Assembly: GCA_035627375.1 (NCBI GenBank)
Contig: DASPLX010000049.1
Span: forward strand, 1-64,000
Direction of reading: 5' to 3'
Source: DASPLX01 sp035627375
GTDB taxonomy: Bacteria; Pseudomonadota; Gammaproteobacteria; Burkholderiales; Burkholderiaceae_D
Length of the DNA: 64,000 nt
Made by a program: the position numbers and the translations under genes. This document shows positions 43,780 to 51,370 of this stretch, piece after piece; the first letter of the stretch is position 1; every line of letters starts with the position of its first letter. The notes beneath the pieces were generated by a model, which was not told the origin of the DNA, searched no databases, and worked only from the letters and a program-made list of their open reading frames with translations.

Positions 43780-43809
43780 ATTAAACTTTATCCAACCGGC
43801 ATTAGTCAA
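43780..43809 (-). promoter_or_regulatory. Sigma70-type promoter of the nucleoside operon
   Basis: On the minus strand TTGACT (43804-43809) and TTTAAT (43780-43785) are spaced by 18 bp, five of six matches each to the consensus. Transcription should start near 43773, inside the third operator. It would yield a leader of about 210 nt before rbsK. Confidence 0.75.
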
Positions 43810-43869
43810 GCGCAAGTTTGATTCGCCCGCCGTCTTCAGCCGCGATGCCGGCCAGTGGGCAAGCGTACG

Positions 43870-44209
43870 CTAGCTGAGCGGCCGCGCTCCGGACTCCCGC
43901 GAATCCGACGGCCGCAATATTTCCTCCGCCATCTCGGTGGTCAACGCTCCCCGCACTTCCAGAATTTTCCGCCTGCCGGCTTGCCCATGGACGTTCGTCA
44001 CGGCGCTCTTGAGCACGCCAGGCCGATCGGCAAGATAACGAATCAGTGCTTCGTTGGCCTTGCCGTCGATCGGCTGGGCTTGCGGGCGGATTTTCAAAGC
44101 GTCGTCATGCAGGCCGACCACTTCGCTTTTCTTTGCATTCGGTGACGTGCACCGGGATGCGCACGCCCTGCGCATGGCCGGCCATGGCCGCACACCATGC
44201 CCGATTCAT
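43870..44209 (-). pseudogene. yggU: yggU (DUF167) with an early frameshift
   Basis: The natural start, ATG 44209, overlaps the yggT stop as ATGA and gives MNRAWCAAMAGHAQGVRIPV then HVT. The family would continue PNAKKSEVVGLHDDALKI, but that part is in another frame: near 44142-44146 the reading frame shifts, consistent with loss of two C residues. The downstream frame then runs intact to 43870 with DGKANEALIRYL. If 44193 is used as an alternative start, a 107-residue protein with an abnormal N-terminus results. A sequencing error is possible. DUF167 function is unknown. Confidence 0.7.
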
Positions 44210-44754
44210 CCAGCGAGCGGCGATACGATGATCGTGCCGAGCAATTGCAATGCGATCTGCAACAGGAGCAACGCCACCAGGGGCGTCAAATCGATATTGC
44301 CGATCGGCGGAATCACGCGCCGCAACGGACGCATCAACGGATCGTTCAGAGCCCGGACGAACGGCGCCAGGGGCGCATGCGGATTGACCCAGCTGAACAC
44401 CACTTCGATCAGGATGAAGCCCATCAGACCGTACAGGATCCAGCGCACGACACGCAGCACCGAGAACAGCAGGATTGCCTCCGCCGAAGGCTGGGCCACA
44501 ACCCAGATCTCGACGGCGATCGACAACAGCGCGACCAGGAAGGCGCCGACCAGGCTGGCCCAATCATAGCCTCCCACACCCGGCAACAGGCGGCGCAACG
44601 GACGCACCAGCCAATCGCTCAATTGAAACGTGAATTGCGCGATCGATGTCGGCGGACGTATGCGCACGACCTGCATCCAGAAGCGCAGCAACAGCACGCC
44701 CCCGAGCACGGCGGCGATGGTGTCGACGATCAGCGAAAAAATACTGTATAGCAC
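44206..44754 (-). CDS. yggT: YggT-family membrane protein
   Basis: A 182-residue inner-membrane protein with two YGGT repeats. Each repeat has a membrane segment then a conserved WLVRPLRRLLP (first) or DPLMRPLRRVIPP (second). Function is unknown; homologues affect osmotic tolerance or cell-envelope assembly. I chose GTG 44754, which has GGAGA 8 nt upstream; an ATG at 44781 is possible. It is coupled to yggU by ATGA. Confidence 0.88.
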   Translation of the reverse strand: MLYSIFSLIVDTIAAVLGGVLLLRFWMQVVRIRPPTSIAQFTFQLSDWLVRPLRRLLPGVGGYDWASLVGAFLVALLSIAVEIWVVAQPSAEAILLFSVLRVVRWILYGLMGFILIEVVFSWVNPHAPLAPFVRALNDPLMRPLRRVIPPIGNIDLTPLVALLLLQIALQLLGTIIVSPLAG

Positions 44755-44923
44755 CTTGCGCTCTCCACATTCGAACAACACGCGAGTTCAGTGCAGGCTG
44801 ACTTGCACGGCGAGCCAGGCAGCGATAGCCGCAACCCAAGCCAAGCCCTGGCGTCATGAAGACTCATGTCGGCAAAGCCGGCGAAAGCCGCGCAGCGGCG
44901 GTCCAGGCGGCCCCGCTGAAACT

Positions 44924-44959
44924 AAAAACCCGCTGCACGACTATAAGCCATACAGCGGG
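44924..44959 (-). terminator. Terminator after the H1-like gene
   Basis: A 7-bp stem (44929-44935 with 44953-44959) with a 17-nt loop is followed on the minus strand by five T residues (44924-44928). It lies 41 bp past the stop of the H1-like gene. The rest of the 44755-45000 gap shows no gene. Confidence 0.75.
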
Positions 44960-45000
44960 GATTGTGCCTGAACTTAATCAGGCGTCCAAGCAAGCCCGGA

Positions 45001-45540
45001 TTACGGACGCGTGCCGGTCGGGAACGGCCAGGCCGCTGCCGGGTTCAGCACTGTCTTCACCGCAGGAGCTGCCGCAGCGGCAGGCTTGGCGGCAGGCTTC
45101 TTGGCAGCAGCTTTCTTAGCAGCCGGCTTTTTCGCGGCAGGCTTCTTGGCTGCCGGCTTCTTGGCGGCGGCCTTCTTGGCTGCAGGCTTCTTGGCGGCGG
45201 CTTTCTTCGGTGCTGCCGCTTTCTTCGCCACGGCCTTCTTGGCTACCGGCTTCTTGGCGGCAGCCTTCTTCGGCGCTGCCGCTTTCTTCGCTACCGGCTT
45301 CTTAGCTGCTGCTGCCTTCTTCGCTACCGGCTTCTTGGCTGCTGCTGCCTTCTTCGCCACCGGCTTCTTGGCTGCTGCTGCCTTCTTCGCCACCGGCTTC
45401 TTGGCCGCTGCTGCCTTCTTCGCTACCGGCTTCTTGGCCGCTGCTTTCTTGGCTGCGGGTTTCTTGGCCGCTGCTTTCTTAGCAGCGGGCTTCTTCGCAG
45501 CAGGCTTCTTGGCTGCGGGTTTTTTAGCGGCTGTTGCCAT
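45001..45540 (-). CDS. Histone H1-like Lys/Ala/Pro-rich DNA-binding protein
   Basis: A 179-residue protein almost entirely built from AAKKPAAKK and AAKKPVAKK repeats, ending with a non-repetitive tail (VKTVLNPAAAWPFPTG). Composition matches eukaryotic H1 tails and the bacterial AlgP/HctB-type proteins, which bind DNA and compact the nucleoid. ATG 45540 has AAGGAG upstream. A terminator follows. Repeats make its length prone to change. Function is inferred from composition only. Confidence 0.85.
   Translation of the reverse strand: MATAAKKPAAKKPAAKKPAAKKAAAKKPAAKKAAAKKPVAKKAAAAKKPVAKKAAAAKKPVAKKAAAAKKPVAKKAAAAKKPVAKKAAAPKKAAAKKPVAKKAVAKKAAAPKKAAAKKPAAKKAAAKKPAAKKPAAKKPAAKKAAAKKPAAKPAAAAAPAVKTVLNPAAAWPFPTGTRP
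45305..45436 (-). repeat. Four tandem 33-bp units in the H1-like gene
   Basis: Units at 45305-45337, 45338-45370, 45371-45403 and 45404-45436 differ only at a few third-codon positions and encode an 11-residue Lys/Ala/Pro/Val repeat. Copy number may vary among strains without frameshift. Confidence 0.9.
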
Positions 45541-45871
45541 TTGTTTCTCCTTCACGTGATGGAAAAATACACTTCAAAGTTGAAACCCGCGTGGTCCGCC
45601 GCGGCGAACCAAACGGATTATTCATCGGCACAAGCAAGCTGCTGTTTGCGCTAATGAATTCGGCACCAGCTGAACTGCTGCATCCCCTCACACATGCAGC
45701 GCTTCAGCCATCATGGCTATACGCGTACGCCGTGTCTGCGTCGCGCCGTCTTCGGTTCGCGATCTGCGCCGTGCTCATTGCAGGGCGGCGCTCTTCGCGA
45801 AACCTCGGGCGTTCGCATCATTGATCGCCGGCGCTCGCGCGCGCGAACGACACCACAGCCGCGTCAGCCAA

Positions 45872-45900
45872 TAAAAACGCCAGCGAGAATCTCGCCGGCG
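45872..45900 (-). terminator. Second terminator downstream of nrdB
   Basis: An 11-bp stem with one mismatch (45878-45888 with 45890-45900) is followed on the minus strand by T-rich sequence at 45872-45877. It lies about 240 bp past nrdB and would back up the nearer terminator. Confidence 0.75.
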
Positions 45901-45936
45901 CCGGAACTCTGTTTCTCGTAAGCCAACACTTTTTCC

Positions 45937-45980
45937 AAAGAAAACGCCGCCTTACCTGAACGGGTCAGGTGCAGCGGCGT
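45937..45980 (-). terminator. First terminator downstream of nrdB
   Basis: A two-part stem (45944-45950 with 45974-45980, and 45954-45959 with 45965-45970) is followed on the minus strand by a T-rich tract at 45937-45943. It lies 160 bp after the nrdB stop. Confidence 0.75.
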
Positions 45981-46139
45981 CGACAAGTCAGATCGTTTCG
46001 GTCTTCTACTGTCCATTAACTTTGGTGGTTACCTTCCGTGTTGCGGCAGCCCCTCGCTTTATCTTGTTACGCGTTGTCGGGCCGCCTTCTGTCTCACTCA
46101 CTCCTGATTCCGCATTTCGCGGAATCGTCTGCTGTCTCA

Positions 46140-47327
46140 TTATTCCCAGTTGAGCGCACCGCCTGTTTGATATTCGATTACGCGAGTCTCGAAAAAGTTG
46201 CGCTCTTTCTTCAGATCGATCATCTCGCTCATCCACGGAAAGGGATTTTCTTCCTGGGCGAACAGCGTCTCGAGACCGATCTGCTGTGCTCGACGATTCG
46301 CGATGAACCGCAGGTAGGACTTGAACATCGGTGCATTCAATCCGAGCACTCCACGCGGCATTGTATCCTCAGCGTAGCGATATTCCAACTCCACCGCACG
46401 CAAAAACAACGATTTGATCTCCTCTTTGAACTCCGCGGTCCACAGATGCGGATTCTCGAGCTTGATCGAGTTGATGAGATCGATCCCGAAATTGCAGTGC
46501 ATCGACTCGTCGCGCAGGATGTACTGATACTGTTCCGCCGCACCCATCATCTTGTTCTGACGACCGAGCGCGAGGATCTGCGTGAAGCCGACGTAGAAGA
46601 ACAATCCTTCCATCAAGCAGGCGAACACGATCAGCGAGCGCAGCAGCTTCTGATCGCTTTCCAGCGTGCCGGTCTTGAATTCCGGATCGGTCAGCGTGTC
46701 GATGAACGGGATCAGGAACTCGTCCTTGTCGCGGATCGACTGGACTTCGTGATAAGCGTTGAAGATTTCCGCCTCGTCCAGGCCGAGCGATTCGACGATG
46801 TACTGGTAGGCATGGGTATGGATCGCTTCTTCGAACGCCTGGCGCAACAAGTACTGGCGGCATTCCGGCGCGGTGATGTGGCGATAGGTGCCGAGCACGA
46901 TGTTGTTGGCGGCAAGCGAATCGGCGGTCACGAAAAAGCCGAGGTTGCGCTTGATGATGCGGCGCTCGTCTTCAGTCAGGCCGTTCGGGCTCTTCCACAG
47001 TTCGATGTCGCGCTGCATGTTGATCTCTTGCGGCATCCAGTGGTTGGCGCAGCCGGCCAGGTACTTGTCCCAGGCCCATTTGTACTTGAACGGCACCAGC
47101 TGGTTGACGTCGGTCTGGCCGTTGATGATGCGCTTGTCGGCGGCGTTCACGCGGCGCGCGGTATCGACCGGCGCGGACGCCCCGCCCACCAGGGCCGGGT
47201 CGAGAGCCACGTCATTCAGTCGAGCATGGGGAGCGCGGGCCGGAGACGGCTGCACCGGCGCGAGCGCCGGTTGCGGAATCGGAGCGGGTTTGGCTGCGGG
47301 GGTCGCTTCATCGTCCCAACTTAGCAT
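46140..47327 (-). CDS. nrdB: Class Ia ribonucleotide reductase, small (radical) subunit
   Basis: NrdB carries the di-iron tyrosyl radical for dNTP synthesis. The 395-residue protein shows the ligands Asp136 (TADSLAANN), Glu167 and His170 in EEAIHTHAYQYI with radical Tyr174, then LMEGLFFYVGF and LRDESMHCNFG. A Pro/Ala-rich N-terminal extension of about 55 residues is unusual beside E. coli NrdB. ATG 47327 has AAGGA 8 nt upstream. It follows nrdA by 131 bp with a large stem-loop in between. Confidence 0.96.
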   Translation of the reverse strand: MLSWDDEATPAAKPAPIPQPALAPVQPSPARAPHARLNDVALDPALVGGASAPVDTARRVNAADKRIINGQTDVNQLVPFKYKWAWDKYLAGCANHWMPQEINMQRDIELWKSPNGLTEDERRIIKRNLGFFVTADSLAANNIVLGTYRHITAPECRQYLLRQAFEEAIHTHAYQYIVESLGLDEAEIFNAYHEVQSIRDKDEFLIPFIDTLTDPEFKTGTLESDQKLLRSLIVFACLMEGLFFYVGFTQILALGRQNKMMGAAEQYQYILRDESMHCNFGIDLINSIKLENPHLWTAEFKEEIKSLFLRAVELEYRYAEDTMPRGVLGLNAPMFKSYLRFIANRRAQQIGLETLFAQEENPFPWMSEMIDLKKERNFFETRVIEYQTGGALNWE

Positions 47328-47374
47328 GGTCGATTTCCTTCTCTGTATTCTTACTTGATAGTACGTATGTTCGA

Positions 47375-47432
47375 ATAAGGCAAGTTTCACGACGCATTCC
47401 GATGATCTGCATCGGAATGCGTCATGCCTTAT
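47375..47432 (-). promoter_or_regulatory. Large stem-loop between nrdA and nrdB
   Basis: An inner perfect 14-bp stem (47391-47404 with 47410-47423, 5-nt loop) sits within an outer perfect 8-bp stem (47375-47382 with 47425-47432). On the minus-strand transcript it lies 26 nt after nrdA and 48 nt before nrdB. No U-run follows, so it may set the NrdA:NrdB ratio by RNA stability, processing or partial termination. Confidence 0.7.
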
Positions 47433-47458
47433 CTGCTCATTTTTTAGTCACGGCCGCC

Positions 47459-50383
47459 TTATTGGCAGGCTTCGCATTCTTCGAAGCCAGGGTCGCCCGG
47501 GCGAAGCGTGCAGACCGGCCCGGCAACTTCGGTCGGTATCGAGAGGCCGGCGGCCGCTCCCGGCGCTGCCGCCGCCATGCCGCTGTTGATGTCCGCCGAC
47601 ACGGCGTTCAACGCGCCGGCCTTGGTGGTCGACTTCTCGGCATGGGTGGCGCCGATGGTGCGCAGGTAGTAGGTTGTCTTCAAGCCGCGCAGCCAGGCCA
47701 GCTTGTAGGTTTCATCGAGCTTCTTGCCGGATGCGCCTGCCATATAAATATTGAGCGATTGCGCCTGGTCGATCCATTTCTGGCGGCGCGAGGCGGCTTC
47801 CACCAGCCACTTCGGATCGACTTCGAAGGCCGTCGCGTAGATGTCGCGCAGGTCTTGTGGGATACGGTCGATCTTGGACAGGCTGCCGTCGAAATACTTG
47901 AGGTCGGCGATCATCACTTCGTCCCACAGGCCGCGCGCCTTCAGGTCGCGCACCAGGTACTCGTTGATCTCGGTAAATTCGCCCGACAGGTTCGACTTCA
48001 CGTACAGGTTCTGATAGGTCGGCTCGATGCAGGCCGAAACGCCGATGATGTTGGAAATCGTCGCCGTCGGCGCGATCGCCACGCAGTTCGAGTTGCGCAT
48101 GCCGTACTGCTTGATGCGGTCGCGCAGCGCGCTCCAATCCATGGTTTCGGAAGTGTCGACGTCCAGGTAGCCGCCGCGCTCCTCGAGCAGCAGCTTCAGG
48201 GAATCCTGCGGCAGGATGCCGCGATCCCACAGCGAACCGCGGTAGGAACTGTAACGGCCGCGCTCTTCGGCCAGTTCGGTCGAAGCCCAGTAGGCGTAAT
48301 AGCAGACGGCTTCCATCGAGCGGTCGGCGAATTCGACCGCGTCGGCCGAGGCGTAAGGGACGCGCATCATGTGCAGGCAGTCCTGGAAACCCATGATGCC
48401 GAGGCCGACCGGGCGATGGCGCAGGTTGGAATCGCGCGCCTTCTTGACCGCGTAATAGTTGATGTCGATCACGTTGTCGAGCATGCGCATGGCGGTGCGG
48501 ACCGTCTTCTGCAGCTTGGCGTGATCCAGCTTGCCGTCCTTCATGTGGGCCGGCAGGTTGACCGAACCGAGGTTGCAGACCGCGATTTCGGAATCGTTGG
48601 TGTTGAGCGTGATCTCGGTGCACAGGTTGGAGCTGTGGACGACGCCGACATGCTGCTGCGGCGAACGGATATTGCACGGGTCCTTGAAGGTGATCCACGG
48701 ATGACCGGTCTCGAACAGCATCGACAGCATCTTGCGCCACAGGTCGAGCGCCTGGACTTTCTTGAACAGCTTCAGTTCGCCTCGGGCCGCCTTGGCTTCA
48801 TAGGCGGTATAGGCTTCCTCGAAGGCGCGGCCGACCTTGTCGTGCAGGTCCGGCACGTCGGCCGGCGAGAACAGCGTCCACTCGCCCTTTTCCATCACGC
48901 GCTTCATGAACAGGTCGGGAATCCAGTTGGCCGTGTTCATGTCGTGCGTGCGGCGACGGTCGTCGCCGGTGTTCTTGCGCAGATCCAGGAATTCCTCGAC
49001 ATCCATGTGCCAGGTTTCCAGGTAGGCGCAGACCGCGCCCTTGCGCTTGCCGCCCTGGTTGACCGCGACGGCGGTATCGTTCACGACCTTCAGGAAGGGG
49101 ACGACGCCTTGCGACTTGCCGTTGGTGCCCTTGATGTGGGAACCGAGGGCGCGCACCGGGGTCCAGTCGTTGCCGAGACCGCCGGCGAACTTGGCCAGCA
49201 GCGCGTTTTCCTTGATCGCTTCGAAGATGCCGTCGAGGTCGTCCGACACCGTTGTCAGGTAGCACGACGACAGCTGCGAGCGCAGCGTGCCGGAGTTGAA
49301 CAGCGTCGGCGTCGAGCTCATGAAGTCGAAGGTCGACAGCAGGTTGTAGAACTCGATGGCGCGCGCCTCGCGGTCGATCTCGTTCAAGGCCAGGCCCATG
49401 GCGACGCGCATGTAGAAAGCCTGCGGCATTTCGATGCGGGTGCCGCGGATGTGCAGGAAGTAGCGGTCGTATAGGGTCTGCAGACCGAGATAGCCGAACT
49501 GCAGGTCGCGCTCCGGCACGATCGACTCGGCCAGTTTCTTCAGGTCGAACTGTTCCAGCTTGGGGTCGAGCAGTTCGGCGGCGACGCCTTTCTTGATGAA
49601 TTTCGGGAAGTAGTCAATATAGTGTTCGTTGGCGTCGGCCTGGGCGACCTCTTGCCCGAACACTTCCTTGCGGATCGTGTGCATCAGGAGGCGCGCGGTG
49701 ACCTGGCTGTAGGCGGGGTCCTTTTCCATCAGCGCGCGGGCGGCCAGGATGGCCGACTTGTGCAATTCCTCGACCGGCACGCCGTCATACAGGTTCTTGA
49801 CCGTCTCGGCCAGGATCGCTTGCGCGTCGACATGCTTTTCCAGGCCGATGCAGGCCGAAGTGATCAGCGTGCGCACCTGCTCCATGTCGAGCGGCCGGCG
49901 CTGGCCGTTCTCGACGACATGGATTTGCGCCGACGCGGCTTCGGGTTTCGCGGCTTGCTGCTGGGCACGCTCCTCCATGCGCTTGGCGCGGTACAGGACG
50001 TAGGCGCGGGCGACGTCGTGCTCGCCCGAACGCATCAGGGCCAGTTCGACCTGGTCCTGCACGTCTTCGATGTGGAAAGTGCCGCCGGCCGGTTGACGGC
50101 GGACCAGCGCCGTCACCACGTTCGATGTCAGCTGTTCGACCAGTTCGCGCACACGCGCGGAGGCTGCTCCCTGGCCGCCGTTGACGGCCAGGAAGGCCTT
50201 GGTCATCGCGATCGATATCTTCGACGGCTCGAAACCGACTACCGCGCCGTTGCGGCGGATGATCTTGTAGTCGGCCAGGCTGACGGAAGCATTGCCGGGC
50301 GCGGCGACGGAACCCTGGAACGACGGCGCGACGACATTGAACTCGGTGGGGGCTTTGACGGAAATATCTGGGGACGAGTGCAT
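47459..50383 (-). CDS. nrdA: Class Ia ribonucleotide reductase, large (catalytic) subunit
   Basis: NrdA reduces ribonucleoside diphosphates. The 974-residue protein has an ATP-cone near 38-130 (YKIIRRNGAVVGFEPSKI) and what looks like a second cone near 152-240, giving two allosteric modules; E. coli NrdA has one and is about 200 residues shorter. Catalytic features include SSCYLTTVSDD, NLCTEITL with the active Cys, the radical-transfer region, and the C-terminal redox pair in FEECEACQ. ATG 50383 has AAGGAGG upstream. NrdR boxes lie about 270-315 bp upstream. Confidence 0.96.
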   Translation of the reverse strand: MHSSPDISVKAPTEFNVVAPSFQGSVAAPGNASVSLADYKIIRRNGAVVGFEPSKISIAMTKAFLAVNGGQGAASARVRELVEQLTSNVVTALVRRQPAGGTFHIEDVQDQVELALMRSGEHDVARAYVLYRAKRMEERAQQQAAKPEAASAQIHVVENGQRRPLDMEQVRTLITSACIGLEKHVDAQAILAETVKNLYDGVPVEELHKSAILAARALMEKDPAYSQVTARLLMHTIRKEVFGQEVAQADANEHYIDYFPKFIKKGVAAELLDPKLEQFDLKKLAESIVPERDLQFGYLGLQTLYDRYFLHIRGTRIEMPQAFYMRVAMGLALNEIDREARAIEFYNLLSTFDFMSSTPTLFNSGTLRSQLSSCYLTTVSDDLDGIFEAIKENALLAKFAGGLGNDWTPVRALGSHIKGTNGKSQGVVPFLKVVNDTAVAVNQGGKRKGAVCAYLETWHMDVEEFLDLRKNTGDDRRRTHDMNTANWIPDLFMKRVMEKGEWTLFSPADVPDLHDKVGRAFEEAYTAYEAKAARGELKLFKKVQALDLWRKMLSMLFETGHPWITFKDPCNIRSPQQHVGVVHSSNLCTEITLNTNDSEIAVCNLGSVNLPAHMKDGKLDHAKLQKTVRTAMRMLDNVIDINYYAVKKARDSNLRHRPVGLGIMGFQDCLHMMRVPYASADAVEFADRSMEAVCYYAYWASTELAEERGRYSSYRGSLWDRGILPQDSLKLLLEERGGYLDVDTSETMDWSALRDRIKQYGMRNSNCVAIAPTATISNIIGVSACIEPTYQNLYVKSNLSGEFTEINEYLVRDLKARGLWDEVMIADLKYFDGSLSKIDRIPQDLRDIYATAFEVDPKWLVEAASRRQKWIDQAQSLNIYMAGASGKKLDETYKLAWLRGLKTTYYLRTIGATHAEKSTTKAGALNAVSADINSGMAAAAPGAAAGLSIPTEVAGPVCTLRPGDPGFEECEACQ

Positions 50384-50736
50384 TGAGCCTCCTTCGATTA
50401 TTTAGTTAACAGAGCGTCGGTCGAACCGGCGATGTTGGTTATTAATGTGCCGCTGGGTATCGCGCTTGATGTCGCGATTGCGCCGCAGCTATCAAATATC
50501 CTTCGACGCGCGGCTTGCGCCGCACATCAGGTCTAACCGGTTGTTTTTTTAGGAGGGCTGTACCGGCCCCGAGCAACATGATTTATGCAATTACGTTGAG
50601 GAACTACACAGAACAGCCCGTAAGAAGTACCACGGAAAGAATCGCGACCAGCACTATATCTAGTAGTGTAGGTCGCGACGTGCACTAATTCTAGTGCGCT
50701 GAATTTGACGTTGCAATAATTTTCGTCGGAATTTTT
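50384..50736 (-). other. Control region and long leader of nrdAB
   Basis: No gene is visible in these 353 bp between nrdA and ampD. The far end holds the NrdR box pair. If transcription starts there, nrdA has a leader of roughly 250 nt, GC-rich and probably folded. A TATAGT -10-like box overlaps the first NrdR box on the minus strand. Confidence 0.55.
50651..50697 (-). promoter_or_regulatory. Pair of NrdR boxes
   Basis: GCACTATATCTAGTAG (50651-50666) and GCACTAATTCTAGTGC (50682-50697) are near-palindromic 16-bp sites whose starts are 31 bp apart, three helical turns. That pattern and spacing are characteristic of NrdR, the ATP/dATP-sensing repressor of ribonucleotide reductase genes. Confidence 0.85.
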
Positions 50737-51369
50737 TTACGGCAACCCCGTTGACTTTTCGGGAAAGCAGAGCGCATGCGGGTTTGAGGGCGATGGGGTT
50801 TGCGCAACAACTGCCTGCTGATACAACTGTCGAACGCGGAACCAGTCGAAATGCGGCCCGGGATCGGATTTGCGTCCAGGCGCGATATGCTCATGGCCTG
50901 CGGCGGCATTCAGCGGATAACGCGCGCCAAGCGCGCAAGCCAGGGCGGCTAGCGTCTTGTACTGGGCATCCTCGAACGCCTCGAAATCGGTTCCTTCCAA
51001 TTCTATGCCGATCGAGAAATCGTTGCAGCGCTCGCGGCCGCGAAAGGAGGATACGCCGGCATGCCACGCGCGCTCGTCCGTCGATACGAATTGCAGTAGC
51101 GATCCGTCGCGCCGGATCAGGAAATGCGCCGAGACCCGCAAGCCGCGCAACTGATCGAAATAGGGATGCGCATCGCAATCGAGCTGGTTGGTGAACAATT
51201 CGATGATCTGCTGTCCGCCGAATTCCCCCGGCGGCAGGCTGATGTTATGGATCACCAGCAAATCGACGGCAACGCCGTCCGGCCGCGCATCGCGATTGGG
51301 CGATTGCACGTGCCGGGCCTGGCGGCACCAGCCAGCGCCATCGATCGTCAACATTGCCGGGCGTCGCAT
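50737..51369 (-). CDS. ampD: 1,6-anhydro-N-acetylmuramyl-L-alanine amidase
   Basis: AmpD removes stem peptides from anhydro-muropeptides during wall recycling and so keeps AmpC induction off. The 210-residue zinc amidase has His41 in VIHNISLPPGEFGG, His159 and Asp169 in GHEHIAPGRKSDPGPHFDW and a Glu in SIGIELEG. ATG 51369 lies one base past the pilR stop. A C-terminal tail of about 30 residues exceeds E. coli AmpD. No ampE follows. Confidence 0.95.
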   Translation of the reverse strand: MRRPAMLTIDGAGWCRQARHVQSPNRDARPDGVAVDLLVIHNISLPPGEFGGQQIIELFTNQLDCDAHPYFDQLRGLRVSAHFLIRRDGSLLQFVSTDERAWHAGVSSFRGRERCNDFSIGIELEGTDFEAFEDAQYKTLAALACALGARYPLNAAAGHEHIAPGRKSDPGPHFDWFRVRQLYQQAVVAQTPSPSNPHALCFPEKSTGLP

Positions 51370-51370
51370 G

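Larger units (their letters stand above)
43562..43869 (-). other. Intergenic control region of the nucleoside operon
   Basis: This 308-bp gap between yggU and rbsK holds the promoter and three operators listed separately, plus a long leader toward rbsK. I see no gene in it. The AT content rises around the promoter. Confidence 0.7.
45541..46139. other. 599-bp intergenic region between the H1-like gene and nrdB
   Basis: No credible gene is visible. The right half holds two hairpins with minus-strand T-runs (listed separately) that end nrdB transcription. The left part near 45541-45680 must hold the H1-like promoter; I see no strong boxes. The middle is GC-rich and unstructured to the eye. Confidence 0.6.

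Noticed and set aside
45305..45436. Possible CRISPR array from regular 33-bp repeats
   Set aside because: Units are directly adjacent with no spacers and are in-frame coding repeats.
45011..45559. A 182-codon Ala/Phe/Gly-rich plus-strand frame
   Set aside because: It is the complement of the Lys/Ala repeats of the H1-like gene; the minus strand has the ribosome site and terminator.
45694..45921. Small plus-strand ORF between the H1-like gene and nrdB
   Set aside because: No ribosome site, basic random composition, and it runs into the nrdB terminators.
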